Shown in pieces: positions 1 through 10,154 of a stretch of 64,000 bases of DNA (position 1 is the stretch's first letter; each line of letters opens with the position of its first letter). The notes beneath the pieces were generated by a model. The model saw nothing but the letters and a program-made list of their open reading frames with translations, did not search any database and was not told the DNA's origin. The translations under genes and the position numbers were made by a program. Where the stretch lies: the NCBI GenBank assembly GCA_029961685.1, contig JARWKL010000001.1, forward strand, positions 51,059,062 through 51,123,061. The letters are read 5' to 3'. The DNA comes from Aristolochia californica (taxonomy: Eukaryota > Streptophyta > Magnoliopsida > Piperales > Aristolochiaceae).

Positions 1-199
1 TTTCATAATGAAATAAACTTAATTTGGTGTTTCTAGTCGTATCTTTTGTTTTGATAATAGACTTAAGTTTGCAAATCAAAACTTTTGTGCCTCACATGGA
101 ATCCTACATAATATGTTTTAACCACAACAAAATGGAGTTCTACATAGTAAAAATCGGCCTTTAATTGGTGTAGCTTGTACCTTGTTGTTTCATATGCAT

Positions 200-1803
200 G
201 CCCCTACATCTTTTCCGAGAGATGCTATCTCCACTTCGTGTTTTTCAATGCTAGAGGGGGGGAGGGGGGGAAGGGCCTTGAAGCCTCATTACAAGTTGTT
301 TAAGTTGTGTTCAAGAGTTTTTGTTTCAATTTGTTTTTTGCATTCTTTTGGCTTCTAAGTGGAACAAATTGTCCCATTGGTCCATGAAATGTGTTTTTCT
401 TGATTTTCATCACCAAGAGGGTGTAGGTGTTATTACCCTGAGACCAAAAACGATGTCACTTTTGGCTAAAGTCACCATTTTTAGACAACTTATGTCTCTT
501 CATCAATTAAGTTAGGTATTGTAATATAAAGTTCTTTGGACATTACATTACCAATTGTTGTGATGGATGAAGCAAATGCATGTTTATTGTATGGTCTATC
601 AGTGTTGCAAGGAGTTTGTAGTACTGGATAGAAGCTCTCAGCACAAGCAGACACAAAAGTACGTGAGTCCTCTTCTTCCACTTCCCCATCATCTTCTCCT
701 CCTGATGCCAATAAAGTTAATGAGTTGGACTTGCCCATAGCTCTTTGGAAAGGTATTTGGTCATGTACATAACATCTACCTTCTCAGTCTCTGTCCTTTG
801 ATTTTCTGTCTCCTACATTTAAATCCTTTGCCGTGTCCCTATCATGTTCTTCCATTCCCAAAACAGTGCAGGAGGTTTTTAATTCCCCATAATGGAAATG
901 GGCAATGGACAAGGAAATGAACCATTTGTTACAAGAGGGACTTGGACATTTGATATCCCCCTTCTGGAGCTGCTATAGTTGCAAATAGATGGGTATATGA
1001 CTAAACATCATGTTAATGGTAGTATTGAAAGGAATGACGAATGATGATCAAGTATCATGCAATGGTAATACTAAAAGGAATAAAGAATCGTGATTAAATA
1101 TCATGCAATGGTACTATTGGAAGGAAGAATGAATGAAGATTAAATATCATGAAATGGTACTATTGAGAGGGACAAAAAACGTTGGGTAGCCAAAGGTTAC
1201 ATTGAGATGTATGGAGTAGATGTATTTGATGCATTTTCCCAATAGCTAGAATTAGCTCGATTCACTTTTAATATCAGTAGCAGTTAATAAAGGTAGGCCT
1301 TTGTATCAGTTAGACAACAAAAACTCATTCTAATATTACATTGAGCAATCTCTTGGGTATGTTGCTCAAGCAACATTCCGGAAATAAAACAAAGCCCAAG
1401 AGCGTGAATAAGTCGAACAAAGTTTGACATTTTTTGGTTTCTCCCAAAGTCATTGTGACCATTTAGTATTTGTTTTGATGTGGTCATCGGGAATTGGAGT
1501 ATCAGTGGTCTAGTTGATGATATATTGCTCTTGGGAAGAGAGAAAAAAGAATTGAAGAGGTAAAGGAAGTATCTAGAAAGTCATTTTCAAATGAAAGACT
1601 TGAGGTACTTGAAATACTTTCTTAGCATTGAGGTTGTTTCAAGTAAGGCGGGTGTAGGTGTTATCCCAGAGGAGTTATGTCAAAGATATGTTAGAAGAAT
1701 ATGGGTTATTTGGATGATAACAAGAGTCCAAAGTTCAACAAAAGAACAAATACAAGCGGATAATTGGAAAGCTCATTTATGCAACATGCATAGACCAGAT
1801 ATA
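200..1803 (+). pseudogene. Ty1/copia pol remnant (integrase end, reverse transcriptase)
   Basis: Decayed copia polyprotein readable only across several frames. Around 385-470 the translation MKCVFLDFHHQEGVGV matches the end of a copia integrase (KCVFLGY-type motif). At 1180-1240 RWVAKGYIEMYGVDVFDAFS corresponds to the start of copia reverse transcriptase (YKARLVAKGYTQ-like). At 1515-1660 a degenerate VDDILLLG followed by FQMKDLRYLKYFLSIEVV matches the YVDD region and the segment after it. Many stops and frameshifts show it is dead. It continues past the TRIM inserted at 1809. No LTR was identified, so the outer limits are approximate. Confidence 0.75.
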
Positions 1804-1808
1804 TCATT

Positions 1809-2298
1809 TGTTAAGTTGGGTCCAAGGCGCATCCCAAAATTACTAGCCAACTTAGGAAACCTCTTTTCTAACTAATAAACTCAAAATTTTTGTATTCATT
1901 AATCCATGTGGGACTATTTCTTAACACTCCCCCCCACGGGTAGGCCCTCTTTTGTGGCTCTACAAGTGGATAGTTTAGGTGTAGGCCATCTTTTTGTGGC
2001 TCTACATGTAGATAATTTAGGTGTAGGCCCTTTTTTGTGGCTCTACAAGTGGATAGTTTAGGTGTAGGTCATCTTTTTGTGGCTCTATATGTAGATAATT
2101 TAGGTGTAGGCCCTCTTTTGTGGCTCTACAAGTGGATAGTTTAGGTGTAGGCCCACCTATGAGTACTTGCCCTGATACCATGTTAAGTTGGTTCCAAGGC
2201 CCATCCCAAAATGACTAGCCAACTTAGGAAAGCTTTTTCCTAACTAATAAACTCAAGATTTTTGTACTCATTAATCCATGTGGGATTATTCCTTAACA
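1809..2298 (-). mobile_element. TRIM element, family A, copy 1 (TSD TCATT)
   Basis: Two near-identical 118-bp direct repeats (1809-1926 and 2181-2298) start TGTTAAG and end TTAACA, the TG..CA pattern of LTRs. They flank a 254-bp non-coding centre. Both outer flanks carry TCATT (1804-1808 and 2299-2303), a 5-bp target duplication. Directly before the second repeat, 2169-2180 reads GCCCTGATACCA, the reverse complement of an initiator-Met-type primer site, so the element lies on the minus strand. Removing it and one TSD rejoins the copia frame from PDISF to SQFMENF. Terminal-repeat retrotransposon in miniature. Confidence 0.88.
1927..2160. repeat. Tandem repeats inside TRIM-A copy 1
   Basis: About five imperfect copies of a roughly 41-bp unit built on GTAGGCC..CTTTTGTGGCTCTACA..GTGGATAGTTTAG. 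The same unit, in reverse complement, fills the centre of TRIM-A copy 2 (21230-21470), so the array belongs to the family and not to the insertion site. Confidence 0.85.
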
Positions 2299-2303
2299 TC
2301 ATT

Positions 2304-2490
2304 TATAGTAGGGATTCTAAGTCAATTTATGGAGAATTTTTAAAGAGTTCATCTTGAGGCAACATAAAGGATTTTGAGATACTTAAAAGGGACTCCGGGC
2401 AAAAGGTTGCTGTATAAATCTCATGCAAAATATAATGTTACAAACCCCTATTGGAATAGGTCACATTGATGATCTAGTTAGGGTATGTCA
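2304..2490 (+). pseudogene. Ty1/copia remnant, segment after the RT
   Basis: Continuation of the copia remnant after the TRIM. SQFMENF, then HLEATKRILRYLKGTPGKRLLYKSH, is the conserved VKRILRYLKGT stretch that links reverse transcriptase to RNase H in copia elements. It joins in register with the sequence before the TRIM once one TSD copy is removed. Confidence 0.75.
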
Positions 2491-2739
2491 AAGAAGTTTG
2501 CTTTTGAGTGGACCTAGGAAGGTAGAAAAAGAGTTACACCAATAGTCTAGTGGAAAAGTTTACAAGTCTTAGGACTGAGGAAGAAGGATGTCCACCAATA
2601 AATCATAGGAGTCTGATAGTTGGGTCTATCAATTGATACCCTTAGAGGTCATTTAGATCATTCAATAATATAAATCATACTTTGGGGACTCATGTATGTA
2701 TCAAATATATCCTATTTTCATCTATTTTATCTAATGGTA

Positions 2740-3255
2740 TTTCTGCAATATGGTTCTCCGATTAAAATCTTTTGTTCAGATAATGTGAGAGAAGACAGGT
2801 CCTCCACATTCTCTTCCTTTTGTAAGGAAAAGGTATTTTACATCAATATGCATATACCCCAGAAACAAAATTGGGCAACCAAAAGAAAACCTAGGCATTT
2901 GCTTAAAGTAGCCTAATCTTTGTTACAAGGTATGAATATTCCATGATTTTTTTGGTCATATGCTATATAGATGGCTTGTTATCTGATCATAGAATGACTT
3001 GATGTGTTGTAAATAATGAGACACCCTTTATGCATTATTTTCTTAGGAATAGTCCATTTTCATTGATCCCTCGTGTCTTTCAGTGTGTATTTTGTGCATT
3101 GTTCGTCGCAAATGAAAACAAGTTACAAGCTAGAACCACAAAGTGTATTTCATTGGGTACTTACAACTCCAAAGGCATACATATGCGATGACCCATATCC
3201 AAAGAAGTTTTATACCTCGACTAATGTTACCTTCTTTAAAGCTACCCTTTTATAG
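2740..3255 (+). pseudogene. Ty1/copia integrase fragment
   Basis: Translations across frames give SDN, STFSSFCKEKVFY, RKPRHLLKVA, then CVFCALFVANENK and KKFYTSTNVTFF. These are the integrase core (SDNGxEF, TPQQNGVAERKNRHLLEVAR) and the integrase end (SKKFYVSxDVTFFE) of copia. Integrase precedes reverse transcriptase in copia, so this fragment downstream of an RNase-H-proximal piece is from a second element or a rearranged copy. Stops and frameshifts throughout. Confidence 0.7.
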
Positions 3256-4318
3256 TAGAGGTGTATCCTCTTTTGTATCCATGGATCGTAATGTCTTGCC
3301 CTAGTCTGAGGTGAACATTCATCACAAGGTAGATCCATTTCTGACTCTAAAGGTGTGCAAAAGAAGGCATCTAAACCATTTTAAAAAAAAAAAGGCATCT
3401 AAAAACTGCTCCACTTTAGTCACCCACATCGACAAAAATAGAGAAATATAGACCATCGTGTGAGTACAATGATCCCATTTGCATCTGGTTCATTTGATGA
3501 GGTTTTGTAGGTAAGTGATTTCTTGAATCTAGTCATCTTTGGGCCACTTTTTGAATGATAGACTACAAAAAGGGGACAGATCTTGTATCTAAGTGAAGAC
3601 CAATACTTCGCACCAAATATCCCATTTTGTGTCCACACAGCACTTAGCCCCCAATTGGGCCTCTTTCCTCTCAACCTTGTCATCCATTTTTATTTCCCAA
3701 TCCTACCAACATGCTCTAACACACCCAAGTTTGTGAATGGCAATGGAAGAAGGAATGGGGGTCATTTAAAACAATCACACTCCAGACTTGACATCATTAC
3801 CCACTAAAAAGAAAAAAAGAAAGGTGGGTGTAACAGTGAAATATAACCGTAATGATAGTAAGGATATAATTACTCTTAATTTTTTTCTTCTATTGCCAAA
3901 TTAAATTTCATTCGTGTTTTTTCTCTATTATTGCCATCTATCATTGGCCTATTCATTAGATAGATATAAAAAATAAATGCTTTCCTTAACAGAGATATCT
4001 ACAAGATGTGGACATGGAACAACTAAGTAGAGTTGTGGTTGAAAGGGAAAACGAAGTTTCTATACTAAATAAATCCATTTATGGGTTCAACATAATTACA
4101 TTCACAATATTACAAACTGGAAATCTATAACTTGTATGCTCCAACTTGAGGGGGACTATTCGAGTATATGAAAAACCATTTCCTAGTAAAGAAACTTAAG
4201 AGGTTAAATCAAATTATGCAATACAGAGTGCTAATTAAAAGTCAATCTTCATGTAATTTTAGTTATAAACTAATGGATTTGAAGACAAGATAGATAGTTT
4301 CTTCCCCTCTTGCATTAA
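3256..4318. other. Non-genic stretch with copia-like tail
   Basis: No coding sequence or RNA gene recognised. Around 4137-4165 the string CTCCAACTTGAGGGGGACTA resembles the polypurine tract that precedes a copia 3' LTR, so part of this is probably the non-coding end of the preceding integrase-bearing remnant. No LTR pair was found. Confidence 0.4.
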
Positions 4319-4679
4319 GTGGCTCTAGAACTCATTAGGATCGAGGTCCATCCCAACCGAAGTTAGGAGGCCTTTTCCCACCTAATATCCGCATAACTTT
4401 TCTTGATATTTAAAAATATGGGATTATCTCCACTAACACTCCCCTTCACATACAAACCTACTCAAAGGGACAACAGGTCTAAGACATAAATAACACATAT
4501 AGAAAACAAAAAAAAATAGCAAAACCGGGCCAAGAATGCTCGCTTCGCTTTCATTCCAAGTTAAAATTAAGTCCAGGTACATCCCAATATGACTAACTAA
4601 AGTTAGGAGACCTTTTACCCAACTAAGAACCACATGACTCTTCTTATTATTAACCAATATGGAATAATTCCCACTAACA
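4319..4679 (-). mobile_element. Degenerate TRIM related to family A
   Basis: Two diverged direct repeats (about 4331-4438 and 4559-4679) share CATCCCAA, AGTTAGGAG.CCTTTT.CC and end CACTAACA. Each resembles the TRIM-A LTR (GTCCAAGG..CATCCCAAAA..TTAGGAAA..TTAACA). GCTTTCATTCCA just before the second repeat looks like a decayed GCTCTGATACCA primer-site complement. No target duplication is recognisable and the left edge is uncertain. Confidence 0.5.
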
Positions 4680-5480
4680 AATCTTACAATGATGATATGG
4701 TTGTATTTGATAGGAACATGTTAGGCTGAAAGTCAATCACTTTTCCTCTCTCATAAATTCATTTAAGTAAGAGATCAGTACATGGAGAAAAACACTCTTC
4801 TTACTACAACTTATAAACTCTTTTTCTAGTTTTAGAATGGCATAAATTCTCTTATTTTAAGTACAAAAATAGTAAACTACAACCAGTAACCAAAGTCATG
4901 AAGTCTGGATATTGAGAAGGATTATTTCCAGCTATACCCATGTCAGCAAATGCCTGAACCCCCTGAATATATTTCTTATCAGCTAGATTGGAGGATTGTA
5001 GGGAAAAACACATTTCTGTGTGGAAGAAGGTCAAGTTGAGGCAGGTTCATCTGGACTTTTCTGGGGTACATACCCTTAGGAGTACTCAAAAGCAATCACA
5101 TATCTAAACATCTAATGTCCTATGCACCAGATAAAAATTCAGATGGTTGTGGAACAAAGTATTAATATTGTCAGAACCTGCTGTGTATAAGCTTGAATCA
5201 ATTATACTTAGTTATGTAAATCTTCACTATATAAGTGACATTATTTATGTAAAGTTGTTACATACATTTAAAATGACTTTTAAGATAATGATGTCTGAGT
5301 GTAGGATATTGCATTGTTCACTATAGAGGTAGTAGCAAGCACTAAGCCAATTTTTTAAGCATTGCAACCACGTTGACAGCCTAAGCTACAAACAACTCTT
5401 AAATCATGGTGTCTTCTTCATTCGTCATTTCCCTGTGATCAACTCAATCTGCCTTTTTCTTTTTTTTAAAGGATGAGATT
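4680..5480. other. Intergenic, nothing recognised
   Basis: AT-rich sequence with no coding pattern, RNA gene or repeat pair that could be supported. It ends at the target duplication of the LINE at 5498. Confidence 0.4.
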
Positions 5481-5497
5481 AACTCTACCAGCTTGTT

Positions 5498-6207
5498 CCA
5501 TGGCTAATTATTTGGGTTTCAATATTGATCCTTCGGTTCTATTTTGGGTTTCAATATTGATCATTCGGTTCTAAATTTCATGGCTAATTATTTTGGTTGT
5601 AAAGTTGCCCCCCCTCCAGGCACGTATTTGGGACTTCCTCTTTCCCCTGTCTTACCTTCAAAATCTGCTTGGCTCCTAGTCATTGAGCGTCTTGAAGGTA
5701 GACTTGCCTCCTAGAGAGGAAAGTTCTTGTCCGAAGCCGGTAAACTTACTCTTATTAAGTCTTGTCTACATGGTATACTGTCTTATTTTCTGTCTTTATA
5801 CCGTTGCCCTGCCTCTGTCAGAAATAGTGGGGTGGGCAAAATGGTGAAAGAAGATTTTTATGGGGTGGGCAAAATGGTGAAAGAAAATACTGCCTAGTGA
5901 AATGGGTTGATGTTTGTAAACCTCTTGTTGAGTGTGGTCTTGGGATTCACGACACTGCAAAACCAAACTCTGCTTTGCTTATGAAGTGGATCTGAAAATT
6001 TAATATGCACCCGTCACTGATTTGGCGGAACATAGTGGCGGTTAAAGTAGATAAGTTTTCTGGATGGTGGACAGAAAGAGGAAGGTATAACAGATTATCT
6101 CTTATTTGGAAAAAGATAGCACTTTTGTTACCAGTTTTCAAAAACGCCATCAAGTGCTACATTGGATCTGGCAGTCGCACAAAATTTTGGACAGATTGGT
6201 AGGTAGG
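5498..6207 (+). mobile_element. L1-type LINE copy A, 5' part (RT C-terminal region)
   Basis: Matches LINE copy B at 56204 closely on the nucleotide level. Fragments such as YFGCKVAPPPGTYLGLPL, SKPVNLLLL-frame KLTLIKSCLHG, NGERKYCLVKWVDVCKPLV and WRNIVAVKVDKFSGWW are the C-terminal reverse-transcriptase and linker region of plant LINE ORF2. The element is 5'-truncated. A 17-bp target duplication, AACTCTACCAGCTTGTT (5481-5497), reappears with two changes after the poly(A) at 13115-13131. Interrupted at 6208 by an LTR retrotransposon and resumed at 11773. The first 100 bp contain a repeated TTTGGGTTTCAATATTGATC segment, a scrambled 5' junction. Confidence 0.88.
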
Positions 6208-7792
6208 TGATAGATGCCATATTCTGACATGAGAACTAGGTTAATTATAATAGAATAACCTTTATAATTGTGTTATAGGTGGTTACTTATCGGTTTTCAA
6301 ATGAAATGAGCATTTATTGAATTTGGCATTAATCACTGTCGATATTGCATATTTCTCTCTCCTGAATTATATTTCATTATTTTTTAGTTTTATTTCTTCC
6401 TGAAATGCTTTTTATAGATTCAATTATGGAATTTCAGGAGAATTTGGGTGGAGAATAAGATATTTACCAAAATGCCCTTAGTGAAATGGAGGAAATTTCT
6501 AGGGCAAATCGTTTTAAAATAAGAAAAATCATATTTAAAGCAAAGGGGAGCGTCAAACGAGAGGAGACGGGGGGGAGACCCGAGAGGGGGAAGCGTGAAG
6601 AGAAAACAGAGGACTTTGACAGGAAACAGGGGAGGACCCGAGAGGAGTTCCCCACCATCGTTCGTCGGGCCAATACCTTCCGTCGCGCTACCGTCGTCCA
6701 CCACCGTCCACTATCGTCCAGCAACCGAGAACAAACCCGAGGAGAGCTCGAGAGAGTCTCCGTCGAGGTGAGTTCGACAGTCGTCGCTCGCCAGGTCGAG
6801 AAGTGATCCGAGAGGGCTTATCTGGTGCCAACTCCGCTTTCCGACCATCCTCCGGCGTCGGTTACATATTTCCAACCATTCCCGGAGCGATTCCGACTCT
6901 GACCGAGACTCGAGAGAGCCAATTAGAGAACTTCAACTTTGTTTCATTATTCGCCGGACGTAACCTCCGTCCGTCGGCTTCTATTCGTCGTCGCCGGCGT
7001 TGTCTCTACCTCCGGCCACTCACTATTGCTACCCAACGCCACCAATTTCGGGAAATTGTAGCACCCATGAGAACGAGTTGCTACCCGAGCGAGAGGAAGA
7101 AGAAGGGGAGTAATTCGTCATTATTGAATTTAATTTTTTTTGTAGTTTGAACTTAGGTTTTGAATGTTTATTAAATGTGATTTGATAATTAATGTTTATT
7201 GAATATTTGTTTTCCGGATATTTTATTAAATTGGCTAGTTAGGGTAGGATTATAATTTAGGTTGGATTTTGGTATTTTAATCCGATTTCTGTCCTTAACT
7301 CTAGGCGCCCGAGAGGGGCTAGACTCAAGGATTGAGAATCCGGATTCGTGGTTACATGGCGCTCGAGAGAGGCACGAATCACGGTAAAATCCAGAGTTAT
7401 AATTTTAGCATCATCACAATAGGAAATTGATTCTCTGCATTCTATTGTAATCCGATCTTTGTCATTAACTCTAGGCGCCCGAGAGGGGCTAGACGTAAGG
7501 ATTGAGAATCCGGATTCGTGGTTACGTGGCGCTCGAGAGAGGCACGAATCACGGTAAAATCAGAGTTGACGTTTCCTGTTGTGCATGTAGTTAATTAAAT
7601 TATTACTTGATAATTTAGGATATAATTAGTTTTTAGTTCAGATTAATTCATCATATTTGGTTAGGCTAGTTGACTGAAGGATACACAAAATTCAGTCCTC
7701 CCTGTGGATATGACCCTCGCTTCCCGCTAAATTACATGAACGATTCGTACGCTTGCGAGGTATTAAAGCCGATGTAATTAAATTTTGCATCA
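6208..7792 (+). repeat. 5' LTR of the 6.2-11.8 kb element
   Basis: Begins TGATAGATGCC and ends AATTTTGCATCA. It has a GC-rich, CGAGAGGG-rich block at 6540-7080 followed by an AT-rich part with the hairpin repeats. Compared with the 3' LTR it lacks about 28 bp of GAGACCCGAGAGGG-type repeat near 6575. Confidence 0.93.
7293..7570. repeat. Duplicated hairpin module within the LTR
   Basis: Two copies (about 7293-7402 and 7462-7570) of a module starting TTAACTCTAGGCGCCCGAGAGG. Each contains GATTCGTG and, 22 bases on, its exact complement CACGAATC, giving an 8-bp stem. Two further copies lie in the 3' LTR (about 11268-11373 and 11438-11543). Confidence 0.85.
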
Positions 7793-7798
7793 AGTTTT

Positions 7799-7816
7799 TG
7801 GCGCCGTTGCCGGGGA
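7799..7816 (+). promoter_or_regulatory. Primer binding site, tRNA-Asp type
   Basis: TGGCGCCGTTGCCGGGGA, six bases after the 5' LTR. It is complementary to the 3' end of plant tRNA-Asp including CCA. This primer site is known from Athila/Tat-related gypsy elements. Confidence 0.88.
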
Positions 7817-7862
7817 GGCACGTATTAAGTGTATTTCTTTGTTCTCCATGGTCTTAGGTTAG

Positions 7863-7978
7863 ATTTATTTTTATTTTATTTTATTTTATTTTATTTTTTA
7901 TTTTTATTTTTTATTTTATTTTTATTTTATTTTTATTTTATTTTTATTTTTTATTTTTTTATTTTTATTTTTATTTTT
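7863..7978 (+). repeat. TTTTA-type microsatellite
   Basis: Over 100 bp of TTTTA/TTTTTA units in the leader between the primer site and the short ORF. It yields a spurious Phe/Leu-rich reading frame. Confidence 0.9.
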
Positions 7979-8072
7979 TGCTTTCATAATTTTAGCTTGG
8001 TGATTTTTTATGGAATTATTTTTATTTCTTCTAGTTAGTTCATATTTTTAGTAGTGAGTTTGTTAGCTTAAT

Positions 8073-8441
8073 TTGATAGTTCGTTTTGTTTCTTTTTGTG
8101 TTTTTATGCACGGGCGTCGTTCCCTAGGTGGACTATTAGCTCCCTTTGTTGAAGAGGTAGAACATGTTTGTAGGAAAACACCCGAAGTCAAAGTAGGAGC
8201 TACCATGGCCAATCAGGGTGAACCATTACAGTTACCTGCAGCAGGGAAGCAAAGATACAAGTGGTCCGGTCCATTTGAAGTCACACAGGTGTTTCCTCAT
8301 GGCGCTATTGAGATCCGCAATCACGGAGACAGGTCGGTCTTCAAAGTTAACGGTCAGAGGCTCAAACTGTATCTTGAGAATGTCCCCACACCGGAGGAGG
8401 TGATGGTGATTTTCTTGGAGGAACCTGTCATTTCATCTTGA
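8073..8441 (+). pseudogene. Chimeric short ORF with gypsy integrase C-terminus
   Basis: From the ATG at 8109 the frame encodes about 110 residues with no internal stop. The second half (RYKWSGPFEVTQVFPHG, then RSVFKVNGQRLKLYL) is the conserved end of gypsy integrase of the Athila/Tat type. The first half (RRSLGGLLAPFVEEVEHV, MANQGEPLQLP) is not recognised and could be the start of gag. Position right after the leader, with no protease or RT between, indicates a large internal deletion joining the 5' coding start to the end of pol. The intact frame may be chance. Unlikely to be functional. Confidence 0.65.
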
Positions 8442-8960
8442 ATGCGTCAGAGTCTTGCTTACGACTATAAACTTAGCACATTGTGGGCAATCCCCACGTT
8501 TCTATCCCTTTGTACATTACAGTTTTATTTTTATTTTATTTTTTTTGGTTTATTCATACTCTCTTGCCGGCTGAGAGCATAAATGGTTCCGGTAGTCGAT
8601 GACCAGGCTTTTGGTCCCTAGTTTGAGAGGTCTGTACTCAAAAAACCGTTCTGGGATTGACCAGTTTGATCTTGAAGTATTGAATGAAAACCTTATGGTG
8701 AGTAACTTAAGGACTTGTGTTCAGCGCGTGATTCCTGCTGTCTTCAGTGGCCAGTCACACGGAGATTTCTTCAAAGTGTGATGTGGGATAGCAGTTTCAT
8801 CTCTGGATGATTACCTACGGGTACGGCTGATATGAGTAAACCTTCTTCGAGGGAGACTATGTATCATTCCTGGGGGTCTTTATTATTCTTTTTTTTTTTT
8901 TTTTTGTAGTCGTTATAGTGTTTTAACTTTTCCCCATTGAGGACAATGTCAGGTTTAGGT

Positions 8961-8962
<2 letters not shown>

Positions 8963-8994
<32 letters not shown>
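8963..8994 (+). repeat. Poly(G) run, 32 bases
   Basis: Follows GACAATGTCAGGTTTAGGTTT, a purine-rich motif that also occurs (AGGTTTGGGGGTG) at the true polypurine tract 1.2 kb downstream. Looks like an expanded polypurine-tract-like G run. Confidence 0.9.
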
Positions 8995-8995
<1 letters not shown>

Positions 8996-10140
8996 GGGAA
9001 ACGACTCTTTTATGCCTTAGCAATAATTTTCTTTTGATTTCTAATCGTGGTTTTCAAACTACTCCTCTTAGTATGTGGTTAACATTAGTAGAGTTAAAAT
9101 AAGTTGCTCAAATGTGTTTCAAAAATTTTCGTAAAACTGTGTAGAATATGCCTATTAGAAATCTGATATCATTTGTTGTGATTCATGAGAATTCAATGGG
9201 ATCACTTACTATTGCATTAGACGTGGAACTTAGTTGCAAAAGAGAACATATAAATCTAGTGTTGATCTATGTTAGTCTGAATAGTCTTGTATGCCTGTTT
9301 GAACTCATTTCTTTTTATACCTCAGTGAAATTCCTTGTTGTAATGTATGAATGCAAATGGAAATGCTCTTGCTTGCAAAAGACAGATAACTTCAGAAACA
9401 GCCTGGGTAAACCCAAGGACATGCACTGAAACAGTCGGTTACTTAAAAATAAGTGCATGTGCAGTGAAGACGAATACAAAATGGTGGTAATACCAAAAGT
9501 ATTCAGTGAAACAAAAATTACGCTGGTAATAGCAAAAGTGCGCTGGTAATAGCGTAAAATGGTTTTAAATCCGGAGGCAATGATGTTTCTTTAACTTTTA
9601 TGATGAATTGTAATTTGAAAGAAGTTGCAAGTCAAGATTGAAATTGGTATATTTCTTTTGTGAGATTGTAAGACAACAGGCTTACTTTACTATTTTCTCT
9701 TAATTCTGATGTGACCAGGATTTTATTGTTATTTGCTGCCTCTTTGTTCTATTGAAGTAATAGCTTATGGGTCATATTGGTTCAGGTGGAGTAACAATGA
9801 GTGTATTTGGATTGATAATAGGCTATATTTTACACATGTTTTAATATTTCGCAAGATCTCATATGATTTTCAGATATTTTACGATACTAAGTGTTAGTCA
9901 TATGCTAATGAGGAGTAAATTTTCTTCAGTTTTTCTTTTTATATTATTGATTTAGATGAATTTTGTGGGTAAATTCCATGCAAACCCTCACGAGACATAA
10001 CTCGTCCACTACTGCAGAGTAGGGGTTTAACTGCTTGTTGCATGCGCTAAATGCAATCGTGCTCCCTACGAAAATGGCATTTTGTTTTCCTAAACTTAAT
10101 ATTGGCTCGGTTGTTGTTTTGCTAGGGACTAGCAAAGATT
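8995..10140. other. Non-coding 3' interior of the LTR element
   Basis: No conserved protein pattern. Short repeats of CTGGTAATAGCAAAAGTG occur at 9480-9560. Treated as the long untranslated region seen before the 3' LTR in Athila/Tat elements. Confidence 0.5.
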
Positions 10141-10141
10141 T

Positions 10142-10154
10142 AGGTTTGGGGGTG
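10142..10154 (+). promoter_or_regulatory. Polypurine tract of the LTR element
   Basis: AGGTTTGGGGGTG directly abutting the TGATAGATG start of the 3' LTR. This is the expected site of plus-strand priming. Confidence 0.7.

Noticed and set aside
1940..2150. Regularly spaced repeats that recall a CRISPR array
   Set aside because: Units are contiguous and diverged, lie between LTRs of a plant TRIM, and have no unique spacers.
6803..7150. 115-codon frame in the 5' LTR, repeated at 10777-11124 in the 3' LTR
   Set aside because: Same length in both LTRs because they are copies. It starts with GTG, is Arg/Ser-rich from GC-rich sequence, and matches no known family.
7829..8038. Phe/Leu-rich open frame
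   Set aside because: Produced by the TTTTA microsatellite.
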